12,622 bases of DNA from an uncultured Novosphingobium sp. (lineage in GTDB: Bacteria; Pseudomonadota; Alphaproteobacteria; Sphingomonadales; Sphingomonadaceae). The stretch covers positions 1 through 12,622 of the forward strand of contig CAMPIM010000104.1 of assembly GCA_946886365.1 (NCBI GenBank), read 5' to 3'. This document shows, piece by piece, positions 5,779 to 12,622 of this stretch. Both the position numbers and the translations under genes were made by a program. Below the pieces are notes generated by a model. The model did no database searches, was not told where the DNA came from, and was given only the letters and a program-made list of their open reading frames with translations. Position 1 is the stretch's first letter. Each line of letters begins with the position of its first letter.

Positions 5779-7098
5779 TTAGCCGGCGTTCGACGGCTGC
5801 GGATCCGCGCCCATTCCGGGAAGCGCATCCTGTTCGCCCTTGATGTTATAGCGGTTAAGCACCGATTCCGTGATCGAGCCCGGCAGCGGCAGCGGCCGTT
5901 CAAAGCGCGAGATCAGCGGGAGGATGATCAGGAAGTGGGCGAAATAATAGGCGCCCGCAATCTGGGAGATCATCACATAGGGTTCGGCAGCAGGCGCGCC
6001 GCCGCAATAGCCCAGGATCAGCACGTCAACGATCAGGATCCAGAAGAACTTCTTGAAGGTCGGACGATAATTGCCCGAACGCACCGGCGAGGTATCCAGC
6101 CAGGGCAGGAAGAAGAGCATCAGGATCGAGCTGAACATCGCCAGCACGCCCAGCAGCTTCGCGGGGACAAAGAAAAAGTCCACGGTGAAGGCGCGCAAGA
6201 TCGCGTAGAAGGGCCAGAAATACCATTCCGGGACGATGTGCGCAGGCGTCGAAAGCGGGTTCGCTTCGATATAGTTGTCCGGATGGCCGAGATAGTTCGG
6301 CGCGAAGAACAACAGGATCGCAAAGAGGATCAGGAACACACCCGCCCCGAAACCATCCTTCGCCGTATAGTAGGGATGGAAGGGAACGGTGTCCTGCGGA
6401 CCCTTCACTTCCACGCCGGTCGGGTTCGACGAACCGGGAATGTGCAGCGCCCAGATGTGCAGGATGATGACCGCAGCGATCACGAAGGGCAGCAGGAAGT
6501 GCAGCGAGAAGAAGCGGTTGAGCGACGCATTGCCAGGAGCAAAGCCGCCGAGCAGCCAGGTCTGGATCGGCTCACCCACGACAGGGATCGCGCCGAACAG
6601 GCCGGTGATCACCTTCGCGCCCCAATAGGACATCTGCCCCCACGGAAGCACATAGCCCATGAAGGCGGTCGCCATCATCAGAAGGAAGATGACGATACCG
6701 AGCAGCCAGACCATTTCGCGCGGCGCCTTGTAGGAACCGTAGAAAAGGCCGCGGAAGATGTGGAGATAGACGACGATGAAGAAGAAGCTGGCGCCGTTGG
6801 CATGCGCATAGCGCATCAGCCAGCCCGCGTTCACGTCACGCATCGTCTGTTCAACGGTGCTGAACGCGACCAGCGTGTTGGCGCCATAATGCATCGCCAT
6901 GATCACGCCGGTGACGATCTGGATCACCAGCGCGAGGCCAGCGAGAACACCGAAGTTCCAGAAATAGTTGAGGTTGCGCGGGACCGGGTAACCGGCGCCG
7001 ATCGCGTTGTAGACGAGGCGCGGAAGCGGCAGCTTCTCGTCGATCCACTGCATCGCGGGATGCTTGGGAGTATAATGCTCAGCCCAGGGAAAGCTCAT
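5779..7098 (-). CDS. petB: Cytochrome b of the bc1 complex
   Basis: The 439-residue integral membrane subunit carries haems bL and bH and both quinone sites of complex III. Histidine ligands fall at 99, 113, 200 and 214, giving the family's 14-residue spacing in both pairs. The Qo-site motif PEWY is at 290-293 within [27 protein letters not shown] (148-160) is the conserved helix C/cd1 region. At least eight hydrophobic helices are visible (around 47-70, 100-118, 128-150, 195-217, 253-268, 315-335, 350-366, 380-398). Length and the single fused b6-plus-subunit-IV form are as expected for proteobacteria. The ribosome site GAGG overlaps the TGA stop of petA (TGAGG), nine bases before the ATG, implying coupled translation with the Rieske gene. 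Confidence 0.97.
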   Translation of the reverse strand: MSFPWAEHYTPKHPAMQWIDEKLPLPRLVYNAIGAGYPVPRNLNYFWNFGVLAGLALVIQIVTGVIMAMHYGANTLVAFSTVEQTMRDVNAGWLMRYAHANGASFFFIVVYLHIFRGLFYGSYKAPREMVWLLGIVIFLLMMATAFMGYVLPWGQMSYWGAKVITGLFGAIPVVGEPIQTWLLGGFAPGNASLNRFFSLHFLLPFVIAAVIILHIWALHIPGSSNPTGVEVKGPQDTVPFHPYYTAKDGFGAGVFLILFAILLFFAPNYLGHPDNYIEANPLSTPAHIVPEWYFWPFYAILRAFTVDFFFVPAKLLGVLAMFSSILMLFFLPWLDTSPVRSGNYRPTFKKFFWILIVDVLILGYCGGAPAAEPYVMISQIAGAYYFAHFLIILPLISRFERPLPLPGSITESVLNRYNIKGEQDALPGMGADPQPSNAG

Positions 7099-7109
7099 GG
7101 TTTCTTACC

Positions 7110-7676
7110 TCAGCCTACGAGAATGGCGGTGTCGGAAGTGAAGCTGAACTTCGGCACTTCCAGGTTCTTGGGCGCGGGGCCTTTGCGGATGCGGGCCGCT
7201 GTGTCGTAGGACGAACCGTGGCAGGGGCAGAAATAGCCGCCAAATTCACCGCGATTCTCGCCCTCGCCCGCACCCAGCGGCACGCAGCCCAAATGGGTGC
7301 AAACACCCATGGTGATCAGCCACTGCTTCTTGCCAGCGACGGTGCGCTGTTCCAGCGTCTGCGGATCGCGCAGCGAGGAAACGTCAACCTTGTCGGCTTC
7401 GGCGATTTCCTTGTCCGTCAGATGACGCACGAAAAGCGGCTGCGAGCGGAAGGTCGTCTTGATCGCCTGACCCGGCTGGATCGAAGAGATATCAACCTCG
7501 GTCGATGCCAGCGCCAGCACGTCCGCGCTGGGGTTCATCTGATCCACGAGCGGAATGACGACGGCGACAGCCCCGACCCCCGCGAAGCTTACTGCGGCGA
7601 TATTGATGAAGTCGCGACGACGCACTCCACCTTCGCCGGATAGACCTTGGCTGTCCGTATGTTCAACGCTCGCCAT
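7110..7676 (-). CDS. petA: Rieske iron-sulfur protein of the bc1 complex
   Basis: The 188-residue subunit accepts the first electron from ubiquinol at the Qo site and passes it to cytochrome c1. A twin-arginine signal RRRDFINIAAVSF (19-31) leads into a single membrane anchor (about 27-45), so the folded cluster protein is probably exported by Tat and kept as an anchor. The cluster motifs are CTHLGC (126-131) and CPCHGS (150-155): ligands Cys126, His128, Cys150 and His153, disulfide Cys131-Cys152. The ORF extends upstream to 7727, but I place the start at the ATG at 7676 because it gives the family's usual short N-terminus ahead of the Tat motif and follows AAGGG and GAGG. It is the first gene of petABC, divergent from trmL across 210 bp where I see no confident promoter hexamers. 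Confidence 0.95.
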   Translation of the reverse strand: MASVEHTDSQGLSGEGGVRRRDFINIAAVSFAGVGAVAVVIPLVDQMNPSADVLALASTEVDISSIQPGQAIKTTFRSQPLFVRHLTDKEIAEADKVDVSSLRDPQTLEQRTVAGKKQWLITMGVCTHLGCVPLGAGEGENRGEFGGYFCPCHGSSYDTAARIRKGPAPKNLEVPKFSFTSDTAILVG

Positions 7677-7861
7677 GCACCTCAACCCTTGCAAAGACGT
7701 CCCTGTTACCCGCCGCATTGCCGTCACCGGCCCTGATTATCGAGAGAGTAGCGCCGCCCACGGAATATGGGCCTCGCCTTTCCCCCTGGCGTGGTTCGGG
7801 GGCCTGATAGACCCACTGTAGCTTCTTTGCCAACAGCAATTTGGCCATGGCTATGACAATT

Positions 7862-7887
7862 TGCCCCGCTGCTTTATGCGCGGGGCA
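7862..7887 (+). promoter_or_regulatory. Hairpin sequestering the trmL ribosome binding site
   Basis: TGCCCCGC (7862-7869) is perfectly complementary to GCGGGGCA (7880-7887), with a 10-base loop that can itself close by GC/GC pairing. The 3' arm contains the only Shine-Dalgarno-like sequence (GGGG) and ends on the A of the trmL start codon. If this region is transcribed, the start site would be buried in an eight-pair GC-rich stem. There is no T-tract, so it is not a terminator. It could be a translational switch, or simply outside the message if trmL is leaderless. Confidence 0.5.
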
Positions 7888-8345
7888 TGCGTATTGCTCT
7901 TTATCAACCCGAGATTGCCGGGAATGTCGGCGCCATATTGCGGCTGGCCGCCTGTTTTTCCGTGCCCGTGGACATCATCATGCCGATGGGATTCGCCTTT
8001 TCCGACGCCAAGTTGAAACGCGCCGCGATGGATTATGGCGCGGCGGCGGAGGTGACTCGCCACGCCAATTTCGAGGCATTTGACGAGGCCCGGCGTGCGG
8101 AGGGCCGTCGTCTGGTGCTGATGAGCAGCCATGCTTCACAGCCCCTGCCGGAGGTGCGTTTTGACAGGAATGACGTGCTGCTGATGGGATCGGAAGGTGC
8201 GGGCGTGCCCGACGCGGTGCGCGACATGGCCGACCTGCGCGTCCGAATCCCCATGGCTGCGGGCTTCCGGTCCTTGAACATTGCCGTTTCCACGGGCATC
8301 GCGGTTGCCGAAGCCCTTCGCCAGACTGGACAATTTCCAACATGA
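7887..8345 (+). CDS. trmL: tRNA (cytidine(34)-2'-O)-methyltransferase, TrmL-like
   Basis: The 152-residue SPOUT-fold methyltransferase of the SpoU/TrmH class matches TrmL in length. TrmL methylates the 2'-OH of the wobble nucleotide in tRNA-Leu isoacceptors using S-adenosylmethionine. Motif 1 is EIAGNVGAILRLAA (9-22), motif 2 is LLMGSEGAGVP (98-108), and motif 3 is IPMAAGFRSLNIAVSTGIAV (121-140); the last two build the trefoil-knot cofactor site. The protein has little outside the catalytic domain, which is what separates TrmL from the longer TrmH and RlmB enzymes. The stop is 13 bp before hemF, so the two are probably cotranscribed. The start overlaps a stable hairpin listed separately. Confidence 0.93.
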   Translation: MRIALYQPEIAGNVGAILRLAACFSVPVDIIMPMGFAFSDAKLKRAAMDYGAAAEVTRHANFEAFDEARRAEGRRLVLMSSHASQPLPEVRFDRNDVLLMGSEGAGVPDAVRDMADLRVRIPMAAGFRSLNIAVSTGIAVAEALRQTGQFPT

Positions 8346-8358
8346 TCGAGATTTCCCA

Positions 8359-9222
8359 ATGACCTTGGTCCTCAATCCCCAACAACAGGCCGCCCGCACA
8401 TGGTTCGAATCGCTGCGCGACCGCATCTGCGCGGAATTCGAGGCGATCGAGCGCGAGGCGGGCAGCGATGCCTCCTTCGTCTACACGCCGTGGGACCGCG
8501 AAGCGCCGGGATTGACGCCGGGCGAAGGCGGCGGCGGCGTGCGCGGGGTCATGAAGGGCAAGATATTCGAGAAGGTCGGGGTCAATGTATCCACCGTCTC
8601 AGGCGAGTTTGCGCCGGATTTTGCCAAGACCATCCATGGCGCGGGGGAGAAGCCGGCCTTTTTCGCGACCGGGATCAGCCTGGTCGCGCATATGGCCAAT
8701 CCGCATGTGCCCGCCGTGCATATGAATACGCGCTATCTGATCACGTCCAAAAGTTGGTTCGGTGGTGGCGCGGACCTTAACCCTCCCCTGCCCCGAGATG
8801 AGGACACGGCGAGCTTCCACGGCGAGTTCAAGGCGGCGTGCGATGCGCATGATGCGGACTATTATCCCCGCTTCAAGGCGTGGGCCGACGAGTATTTCTT
8901 CATTCCGCACCGGGGCGTCCATCGCGGCGTCGGCGGCATCTTCTACGACCATCTTGAGTGCGAGGATGATGCCGGCTTTGATGCGAATTTCGCCTTTACC
9001 CGGTCGGTGGGCGATGCGTTTCTGGCGGCCTTTCCCCCGATTGTCCGGCGGCGGATGGGCGAAAGCTGGAGCGAAGAAGATTACGCCAGGATGCTGGAAT
9101 GGCGCGGCCGTTATGCGGAATTCAATCTGGTGCATGACCGGGGCACGCTGTTCGGGCTGAAGACCGGCGGCAATGTCGACGCGATTTTGATGAGCCTGCC
9201 GCCGATGGCGAGCTGGAGCTGA
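8359..9222 (+). CDS. hemF: Oxygen-dependent coproporphyrinogen III oxidase
   Basis: The 287-residue cytosolic enzyme of haem synthesis decarboxylates coproporphyrinogen III to protoporphyrinogen IX using O2. The family sequence is continuous: GGGGVRGVMKGKIFEKVGVN (57-76), the signature PAVHMNTRYL (118-127), WFGGGADLNP (133-142), FFIPHRGVHRGVGGIFYDHL (180-199), and EFNLVHDRGTLFGLKTGG (254-271). The longer ORF opens inside trmL at 8281, but ATG 8359 gives the normal N-terminus and lies just after the trmL stop, with a weak GAG ribosome site that suggests coupling. The gene sits across a divergent region from petABC, whose products need haem; this is functional neighbourhood, not proof of shared control. 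Confidence 0.96.
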   Translation: MTLVLNPQQQAARTWFESLRDRICAEFEAIEREAGSDASFVYTPWDREAPGLTPGEGGGGVRGVMKGKIFEKVGVNVSTVSGEFAPDFAKTIHGAGEKPAFFATGISLVAHMANPHVPAVHMNTRYLITSKSWFGGGADLNPPLPRDEDTASFHGEFKAACDAHDADYYPRFKAWADEYFFIPHRGVHRGVGGIFYDHLECEDDAGFDANFAFTRSVGDAFLAAFPPIVRRRMGESWSEEDYARMLEWRGRYAEFNLVHDRGTLFGLKTGGNVDAILMSLPPMASWS

Positions 9223-9226
9223 ACCC

Positions 9227-9826
9227 ATGTCGCTGACGCCGGTCGCCAATGACCAGATTGCGACGATCGTGACCTATCTGGAGATGGTGGAGCGCCCCCG
9301 GCCCGCGCCGATTCCGCCTGCTCCGTTGCGGCTGGTGCCGTGGAAGTCGCCAGCGCTGGATGCCTATCGCGCGCTGTTCCGGCGGGTGGGGGAGCCGTGG
9401 CTCTGGTTCTCACGCCTTGTCATGAGTGATGCGGAACTGACCGCGATCATCCACGATCCGGCAGTGCAGATTTTTGCGATCACCGATCCGCGTGGCGTGG
9501 AGGTGGGCTTGCTGGAGCTGGATTTCCGGGCGCTGCCGGACTGCGAGTTGAGCTTCCTTGGCCTTATACCTGAGCTGACCGGCAAGGGGTTTGGCGGATG
9601 GCTGATGGCGCAGGCGAAGTCTCTGGCATGGCGCAAGGAGGTGCGCCGCTTTTGGGTGCATAGCTGCACGCTGGACAGTCCAGGGGCGCTCAACTTCTAT
9701 CAGCGGGCTGGATTTGTGCCCTATAAGCGGGAGGTCGAGGTTTTCGCTGATCCTCGGCTGGCAGGTTTATTGAGCGCCGATGCGGCGCCGCATGTGCCGA
9801 TGCTGGGTCAGCCCGCCTCTGCCTGA
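9227..9826 (+). CDS. GNAT-family N-acetyltransferase
   Basis: The 199-residue protein has a GCN5-related acetyltransferase domain at about 35-170. Motif A, which binds acetyl-CoA, is ELSFLGLIPELTGKGFGGWL (107-126) with the Q/RxxGxG/A-type loop present as LTGKGFG. Motif B follows as LDSPGALNFYQRAGFVPY (149-166). The first 30 residues are proline-rich and outside the domain. The ATG is 4 bp after hemF, with GGAG inside the hemF end as ribosome site, so it is the third gene of trmL-hemF-GNAT. The substrate cannot be read from the sequence; the family acetylates small amines, antibiotics, proteins or tRNA. The 3' end overlaps the convergent membrane-protein gene by 19 bp. Confidence 0.88.
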   Translation: MSLTPVANDQIATIVTYLEMVERPRPAPIPPAPLRLVPWKSPALDAYRALFRRVGEPWLWFSRLVMSDAELTAIIHDPAVQIFAITDPRGVEVGLLELDFRALPDCELSFLGLIPELTGKGFGGWLMAQAKSLAWRKEVRRFWVHSCTLDSPGALNFYQRAGFVPYKREVEVFADPRLAGLLSADAAPHVPMLGQPASA

Positions 9827-10596
9827 CGATAAAGCCGGGCGAGCATGACGAGCATATAGACCTGCACCACGGTCGAGACGACGGCCGCTGCGACGCCGCC
9901 GACGAGCCGCGCGCCTTCCGCTCCGGCGATCAGGCGGCCGAACAGGCCGAAGATGACTTGAGCGGCCGACCCCACGATGGCCGAGAGCAGCGTCAGCACC
10001 AGGATGAAGCCGAACAGCCGCCAGAAATGGCCGCGTGTCAGCGCCCAGCTGTGCCGGAGCGAGGCCATGACGCCTTCATGGCCGTCGATCACTACCGGGT
10101 TGAGCAGCAGAAGCCGCACGCTGGCGAAGAGCATGACGGCGCCGCCAGCGGCCACCAGCAGCGCGGCGAGGGCTGCGGCAACGGGCTTTGCCACCATGGA
10201 GAAGGCGACGACGACGATCATGCCGACGATGGCTATGCCAAGCAGCACGCCGATCACGACAAGCGCCGTGCCCAGCAGCACGGGCAGGCGGGAGAGGCTG
10301 AGCCGCAATGCTTCGCCGACGCTGATGCCGGGCCTTAACGCCAGTGCAAACAGGGCGAGCGATCCGAACCAGATGATGATGACGCCGATCAGCGTGGACA
10401 GGATGAAACTGGGCGGGATGTCGGGCATGGCGCCCTTTTCCATCGTCCAGGTGGCGAGTTCGGGCGGCGTCATCTCCTGAAGGATGAGGCCGGGCAGCGC
10501 CACGAAGAGCAAGGCGACCGGGAACAGCAGGCTGCGTTCGCGCGCGACGAAGGCGACCGCTTCTTCCCATGCCTTGCCGATCGACATCGCCGCCAT
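9808..10596 (-). CDS. Polytopic inner-membrane protein of unknown function
   Basis: The 262-residue protein is rich in Leu, Val, Ala and Ile, with about six hydrophobic segments (roughly 23-40, 64-88, 104-134, 138-165, 194-216, 230-254). Between the fourth and fifth is a soluble motif, [20 protein letters not shown] (171-190), typical of the family annotated as the membrane domain of glycerophosphoryl diester phosphodiesterases, whose function without a catalytic domain is unknown. No GDPD catalytic motif is present. I place the start at ATG 10596 because AAGG lies seven bases upstream; the ORF is open to 10677, and another ATG at 10587 is possible. It is divergent from lipB across 74 bp and convergent with the GNAT gene. 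Confidence 0.8.
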   Translation of the reverse strand: MAAMSIGKAWEEAVAFVARERSLLFPVALLFVALPGLILQEMTPPELATWTMEKGAMPDIPPSFILSTLIGVIIIWFGSLALFALALRPGISVGEALRLSLSRLPVLLGTALVVIGVLLGIAIVGMIVVVAFSMVAKPVAAALAALLVAAGGAVMLFASVRLLLLNPVVIDGHEGVMASLRHSWALTRGHFWRLFGFILVLTLLSAIVGSAAQVIFGLFGRLIAGAEGARLVGGVAAAVVSTVVQVYMLVMLARLYRQAEAG

Positions 10597-10624
10597 ATCT
10601 TCGCCTTTTCCCGTACTTAAAATC

Positions 10625-10659
10625 GGGGAGGAGACTTGATCGCTCCCCTCGCCCAAGTC
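10625..10659 (+). promoter_or_regulatory. Possible H-type pseudoknot or operator dyad before lipB
   Basis: GGGGAG (10625-10630) pairs with CTCCCC (10643-10648). The loop between them contains GACTTG (10633-10638), complementary to CAAGTC (10654-10659). The two pairings interleave as in an H-type pseudoknot with connecting stretches of 2, 4 and 5 bases. The lipB ribosome site AAGGAAG starts on the next base. The same dyads could equally be a DNA operator shared with the divergent membrane-protein gene. A weak promoter pair, TTGCCG (10574-10579) and TATCTT (10596-10601), would place this region in the leader, but that promoter is a guess. Confidence 0.3.
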
Positions 10660-10670
10660 AAGGAAGTGCC

Positions 10671-11375
10671 ATGTCATCCTCTTCCCCTTCGCCTGCCGTG
10701 GCCGAACAGATCGAATGGCGGGTCGATTCGGCGCCGGTCGATTACCCGGAAGCGCTCGCCGACATGGAGGCGCGGGCGGCGGCGATCTTTGACGGGGAGG
10801 CGGGCGAGCGGGTGTGGCTGCTCGAACATCCGCCGCTTTATACGGCGGGAACGAGCGCCGATCCGGCCGAACTGATCGACCCGCGCTTTCCGGTGCATGA
10901 TGCGGGGCGCGGGGGGCGCTATACCTATCATGGGCCGGGGCAGCGGATCGGCTATCTCAACATCGACCTGCGGGAGCGGGGCAAGGATGTGCGCAACTTC
11001 GTCCATCATCTGGAAGGATGGATGATCGATGCGCTGGGCGACCTTGGCATCGCGGCGCGGCGGGCGGAGGGGCGGATCGGTATCTGGACCGATAACCTTG
11101 ACGGGCGCGAGGCGAAGATTGGCGCGCTCGGCATCCGGGTGCGGCGGTGGGTGACGCTGCATGGCTTTTCGATCAATGTGGACCCCGACCTGTCCCATTT
11201 TGGCGGCATCGTGCCGTGCGGGCTTGCGGAATATCCCGTCACCAGCATCGCGGCGCTGGGCAAGAATGCCTCAATGGCCGATCTGGACGCGGCTTTGAAG
11301 GCGCATTTCCCTGCCTTTCTGGGCCGGTTGCGGCGCTGTGGCGCGGGGGTTGAGCAATGCGGATCGGGCGGCTAG
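10671..11375 (+). CDS. lipB: Octanoyltransferase (lipoyl-protein ligase B)
   Basis: The 234-residue cytosolic enzyme moves octanoyl groups from acyl carrier protein to lipoyl domains of 2-oxoacid dehydrogenases and the glycine cleavage H protein, the first step of lipoate assembly before LipA. Motifs in order: [15 protein letters not shown] (49-63), [20 protein letters not shown] (81-100, the substrate-binding loop with His87), [20 protein letters not shown] (145-164; Lys149 is the conserved lysine) and GGIVPCGL (178-185; Cys183 is the acyl-thioester nucleophile). The ATG follows AAGGAAG by four bases; the open frame extends to 10569 but runs into the divergent gene. Family length is normal. 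The gene is followed after 56 bp by a small lipoprotein gene. Confidence 0.96.
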   Translation: MSSSSPSPAVAEQIEWRVDSAPVDYPEALADMEARAAAIFDGEAGERVWLLEHPPLYTAGTSADPAELIDPRFPVHDAGRGGRYTYHGPGQRIGYLNIDLRERGKDVRNFVHHLEGWMIDALGDLGIAARRAEGRIGIWTDNLDGREAKIGALGIRVRRWVTLHGFSINVDPDLSHFGGIVPCGLAEYPVTSIAALGKNASMADLDAALKAHFPAFLGRLRRCGAGVEQCGSGG

Positions 11376-11431
11376 GGTCGGCGCCTTCGCCGGGTGGGGG
11401 CCGCCGGGCATCACATGTTTGGGAGACCCGG

Positions 11432-11725
11432 ATGCGCTGCAAAGCGAGGATGATCTTTACCGCCTTGCTGCTGACCGGCTGCACCGCGCTGGCGGCCTGC
11501 GGCAAGAACGACAAGACGAGCAACACGGTTCAGATGAAGGATCTGGAGGTTGTCGACGGCACGACCACCGACGCCATGACGGACCTGGACGGGGTGCAGA
11601 GCGAAGCGCCGTCGGCCGCCCTGCCCTCCGCCGGAGGGAATAACAGCGCCGCTGCCGCGCCTCAGCCGGAACCTGCCGCGGCCAATGCGGCGCAGGGCGA
11701 GGCTGAGATACTGTCGGATCAATAG
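11432..11725 (+). CDS. Small hypothetical lipoprotein
   Basis: The 97-residue protein has a type II signal peptide, MRCKARMIFTALLLTGC then TALAAC. Two overlapping lipoboxes are visible, LTGC (Cys17) and LAAC (Cys23); LAAC followed by Gly-Lys looks the better cleavage site. The mature protein is short, acidic in the middle (DLEVVDGTTTDAMTDLDG) and Ala/Pro-rich at the end, with no domain I recognise, so it is probably a disordered envelope lipoprotein. I chose ATG 11432 because GGGAG precedes it and the signal peptide starts there; the frame is open from 11357 inside lipB. It may be cotranscribed with lipB, 56 bp away. Confidence 0.7.
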   Translation: MRCKARMIFTALLLTGCTALAACGKNDKTSNTVQMKDLEVVDGTTTDAMTDLDGVQSEAPSAALPSAGGNNSAAAAPQPEPAAANAAQGEAEILSDQ

Positions 11726-11834
11726 ACGGAGCAAGACGTTCAGGCGCAATACAGGCGCCGGACGCGAGGCATATCATAAGAGAAGCCCCGCCCGATCGTC
11801 ATTCACAAAGGCCGCCATTCTAAAAGGGGAAGTC

Positions 11835-12524
11835 ATGACATCCTGTTCCACGCTGCGCCGGGTCTGTGCCGGGTTGATGATTGCCGCCGCGCCGCTGTTG
11901 GCTCAACCGGCCGCCGCTCAGTTTTTCTGGTCGCCGCCCGACTTTTCCAGCCCGCCGCTGACGGATGCGGATGCGGCGACCGCGCTCGGCCTGCCGGGAG
12001 CCACAGCCGAGGAAATCCGCGCGGGCCTGGTGTGGAATCTGCGCGCCGCGCTCAACGTCGCGGCGCTTCAGTGCCAGTTCGAACCGACGCTGCTGTCGAT
12101 CAGCAATTATAATGCGATGATCGCGCATCATGACGCGGAACTGGACGCGGCCCAGTCGGTCCTGCTCGGCTATTTCCAGCGCACCGTTGGCAAGGGAAAG
12201 CCCGGCCAGGCCGCAGCCGACAAATATGGCACGCGCATCTATTCGGGCTATTCGACCGTCCAGGCGCAGCGCGGCTTCTGCCAGGCGGCGGGTCAGGTCG
12301 GGCGGCAGGCGATCTTCGCCAATCGCGGTTCGCTGCATGAGGTGGCGCGCACGGGGCTGGGGTCGATCAAGAAGTCGTTGGTGCTGGCGGGTGAGCAATT
12401 TTACGGCGACCCGGGCCGGAGCTATGCGCTGACCCTGCCTTCCTTCGACAAGAAATGCTGGAAGAAGGACAAGCTGCGGCCGGAATGCCAGGTGGCTTAT
12501 GAGCAGAAGGTGGCGGCTAAGTGA
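11835..12524 (+). CDS. Secreted hypothetical protein with four cysteines
   Basis: The 229-residue protein has a cleavable signal peptide: basic LRR at 7-9, a hydrophobic core (about 10-23), and likely cleavage after AQPAAA (23-28), leaving QFFWSPPDF. The mature part is largely helical, with four cysteines (80, 149, 208, 218) that could form two periplasmic disulfides, and a lysine-rich end (KKCWKKDK). I recognise no domain or catalytic motif. The start follows AAAAGGGGAAG by three bases, and the open frame upstream to 11685 lies within the lipoprotein gene. The 109 bp separating it from the lipoprotein leave room for its own promoter, though I see no clear hexamers. Confidence 0.7.
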   Translation: MTSCSTLRRVCAGLMIAAAPLLAQPAAAQFFWSPPDFSSPPLTDADAATALGLPGATAEEIRAGLVWNLRAALNVAALQCQFEPTLLSISNYNAMIAHHDAELDAAQSVLLGYFQRTVGKGKPGQAAADKYGTRIYSGYSTVQAQRGFCQAAGQVGRQAIFANRGSLHEVARTGLGSIKKSLVLAGEQFYGDPGRSYALTLPSFDKKCWKKDKLRPECQVAYEQKVAAK

Positions 12525-12596
12525 TGTTTGATGGTGTGAGGAGCGCGGTTGTCAGGGCTCCGATCAATAAAGCATGATGATGTTTGAGTGATCGTC

Positions 12597-12617
12597 ACCC
12601 CGGACTTGATCCGGGGT
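12597..12617. repeat. REP-like palindrome CCCCGGA-CTTGA-TCCGGGG
   Basis: A perfect eight-pair stem (ACCCCGGA/TCCGGGGT) closes a five-base CTTGA loop. Sequences of this form, usually flanked by GTC and CCGC, are dispersed intergenic repeats in many alphaproteobacterial genomes. It lies 72 bp past the last stop codon and could also slow transcription, but there is no T-tract in the visible sequence and the window ends five bases later. The remaining bases between the gene and the palindrome show nothing notable. Confidence 0.7.
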
Positions 12618-12622
12618 CCCGC

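Noticed and set aside
4898..5782. A 294-codon plus-strand frame across petC
   Set aside because: It is the antisense shadow of cytochrome c1, with no ribosome site or recognisable domain.
5935..7209. A 424-codon open frame on the plus strand across petB
   Set aside because: It is the antisense shadow of cytochrome b: the product is dominated by Arg, Asp, Glu and His in patterns forced by the opposite GC-rich coding strand, and petB is certain.
7663..7848. A 61-codon minus-strand ORF between petA and trmL
   Set aside because: It has no ribosome site, overlaps the petA start in another frame, and its composition looks like untranslated leader.
7827..7856. TTGCCA and CTATGA as a trmL promoter
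   Set aside because: The hexamers are poor matches with an 18-base spacer; GC-rich DNA yields such pairs by chance and nothing else supports it.
1..12622. CRISPR arrays, tRNA, rRNA, toxin-antitoxin or phage-defence genes
   Set aside because: I looked for regular direct repeats, tRNA-like cloverleafs and defence motifs on both strands and saw none; absence is judged by eye only.

Overview
The window looks like chromosomal DNA of a sphingomonad alphaproteobacterium (Sphingobium/Sphingomonas type). This rests on gene content and style: a GC-rich core with a petABC bc1 operon, trmL-hemF, lipB, small sphingomonad-type exported proteins, and at the right edge a CCCCGGA-CTTGA-TCCGGGG palindrome of a kind scattered through alphaproteobacterial genomes. 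The genus is an inference, because no rRNA or other marker is present.

Left third (1-3641) is accessory. An AT-rich leader precedes a 572-codon gene of lower GC than the rest, whose C-terminal half reads like a GT-B-fold surface-polysaccharide enzyme. Next comes a wreck of insertion sequences (1990-3352): a decayed IS5-family transposase end and an IS66-family transposase C-terminus, both on the minus strand, then an IS3-family transposase C-terminus on the plus strand. All three carry frameshifts or stops. The whole is bounded by matching IS3-type inverted ends. A 45-codon ORF with a near-ideal ribosome binding site lies between the wreck and the core genome.

Centre (3642-7676) is a minus-strand block read petA-petB-petC, then apt and an MTA/SAH nucleosidase. 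The first three encode the Rieske protein, cytochrome b and cytochrome c1 of respiratory complex III. The last two form a purine-salvage pair: the nucleosidase frees adenine from methylthioadenosine and APRT turns adenine into AMP. A strong intrinsic terminator ends the pet operon, and its T-tract ends only a few bases before the apt ribosome binding site.

Right part (7887-12622) starts divergently from petA with trmL-hemF-GNAT, a tight operon for wobble-base tRNA methylation, oxygen-dependent haem synthesis and an unassigned acetyltransferase. A polytopic membrane protein converges on it with a 19-bp overlap. Divergent from that is lipB (protein lipoylation), followed by a small lipoprotein and a secreted four-cysteine protein of unknown function. 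The window ends in the REP-like palindrome.

I found no CRISPR array, tRNA, rRNA or recognisable defence or biosynthetic system. The most interesting features are RNA-level: a hairpin that buries the trmL ribosome binding site, the petC/apt terminator-leader arrangement, and a possible pseudoknot directly before the lipB ribosome binding site.
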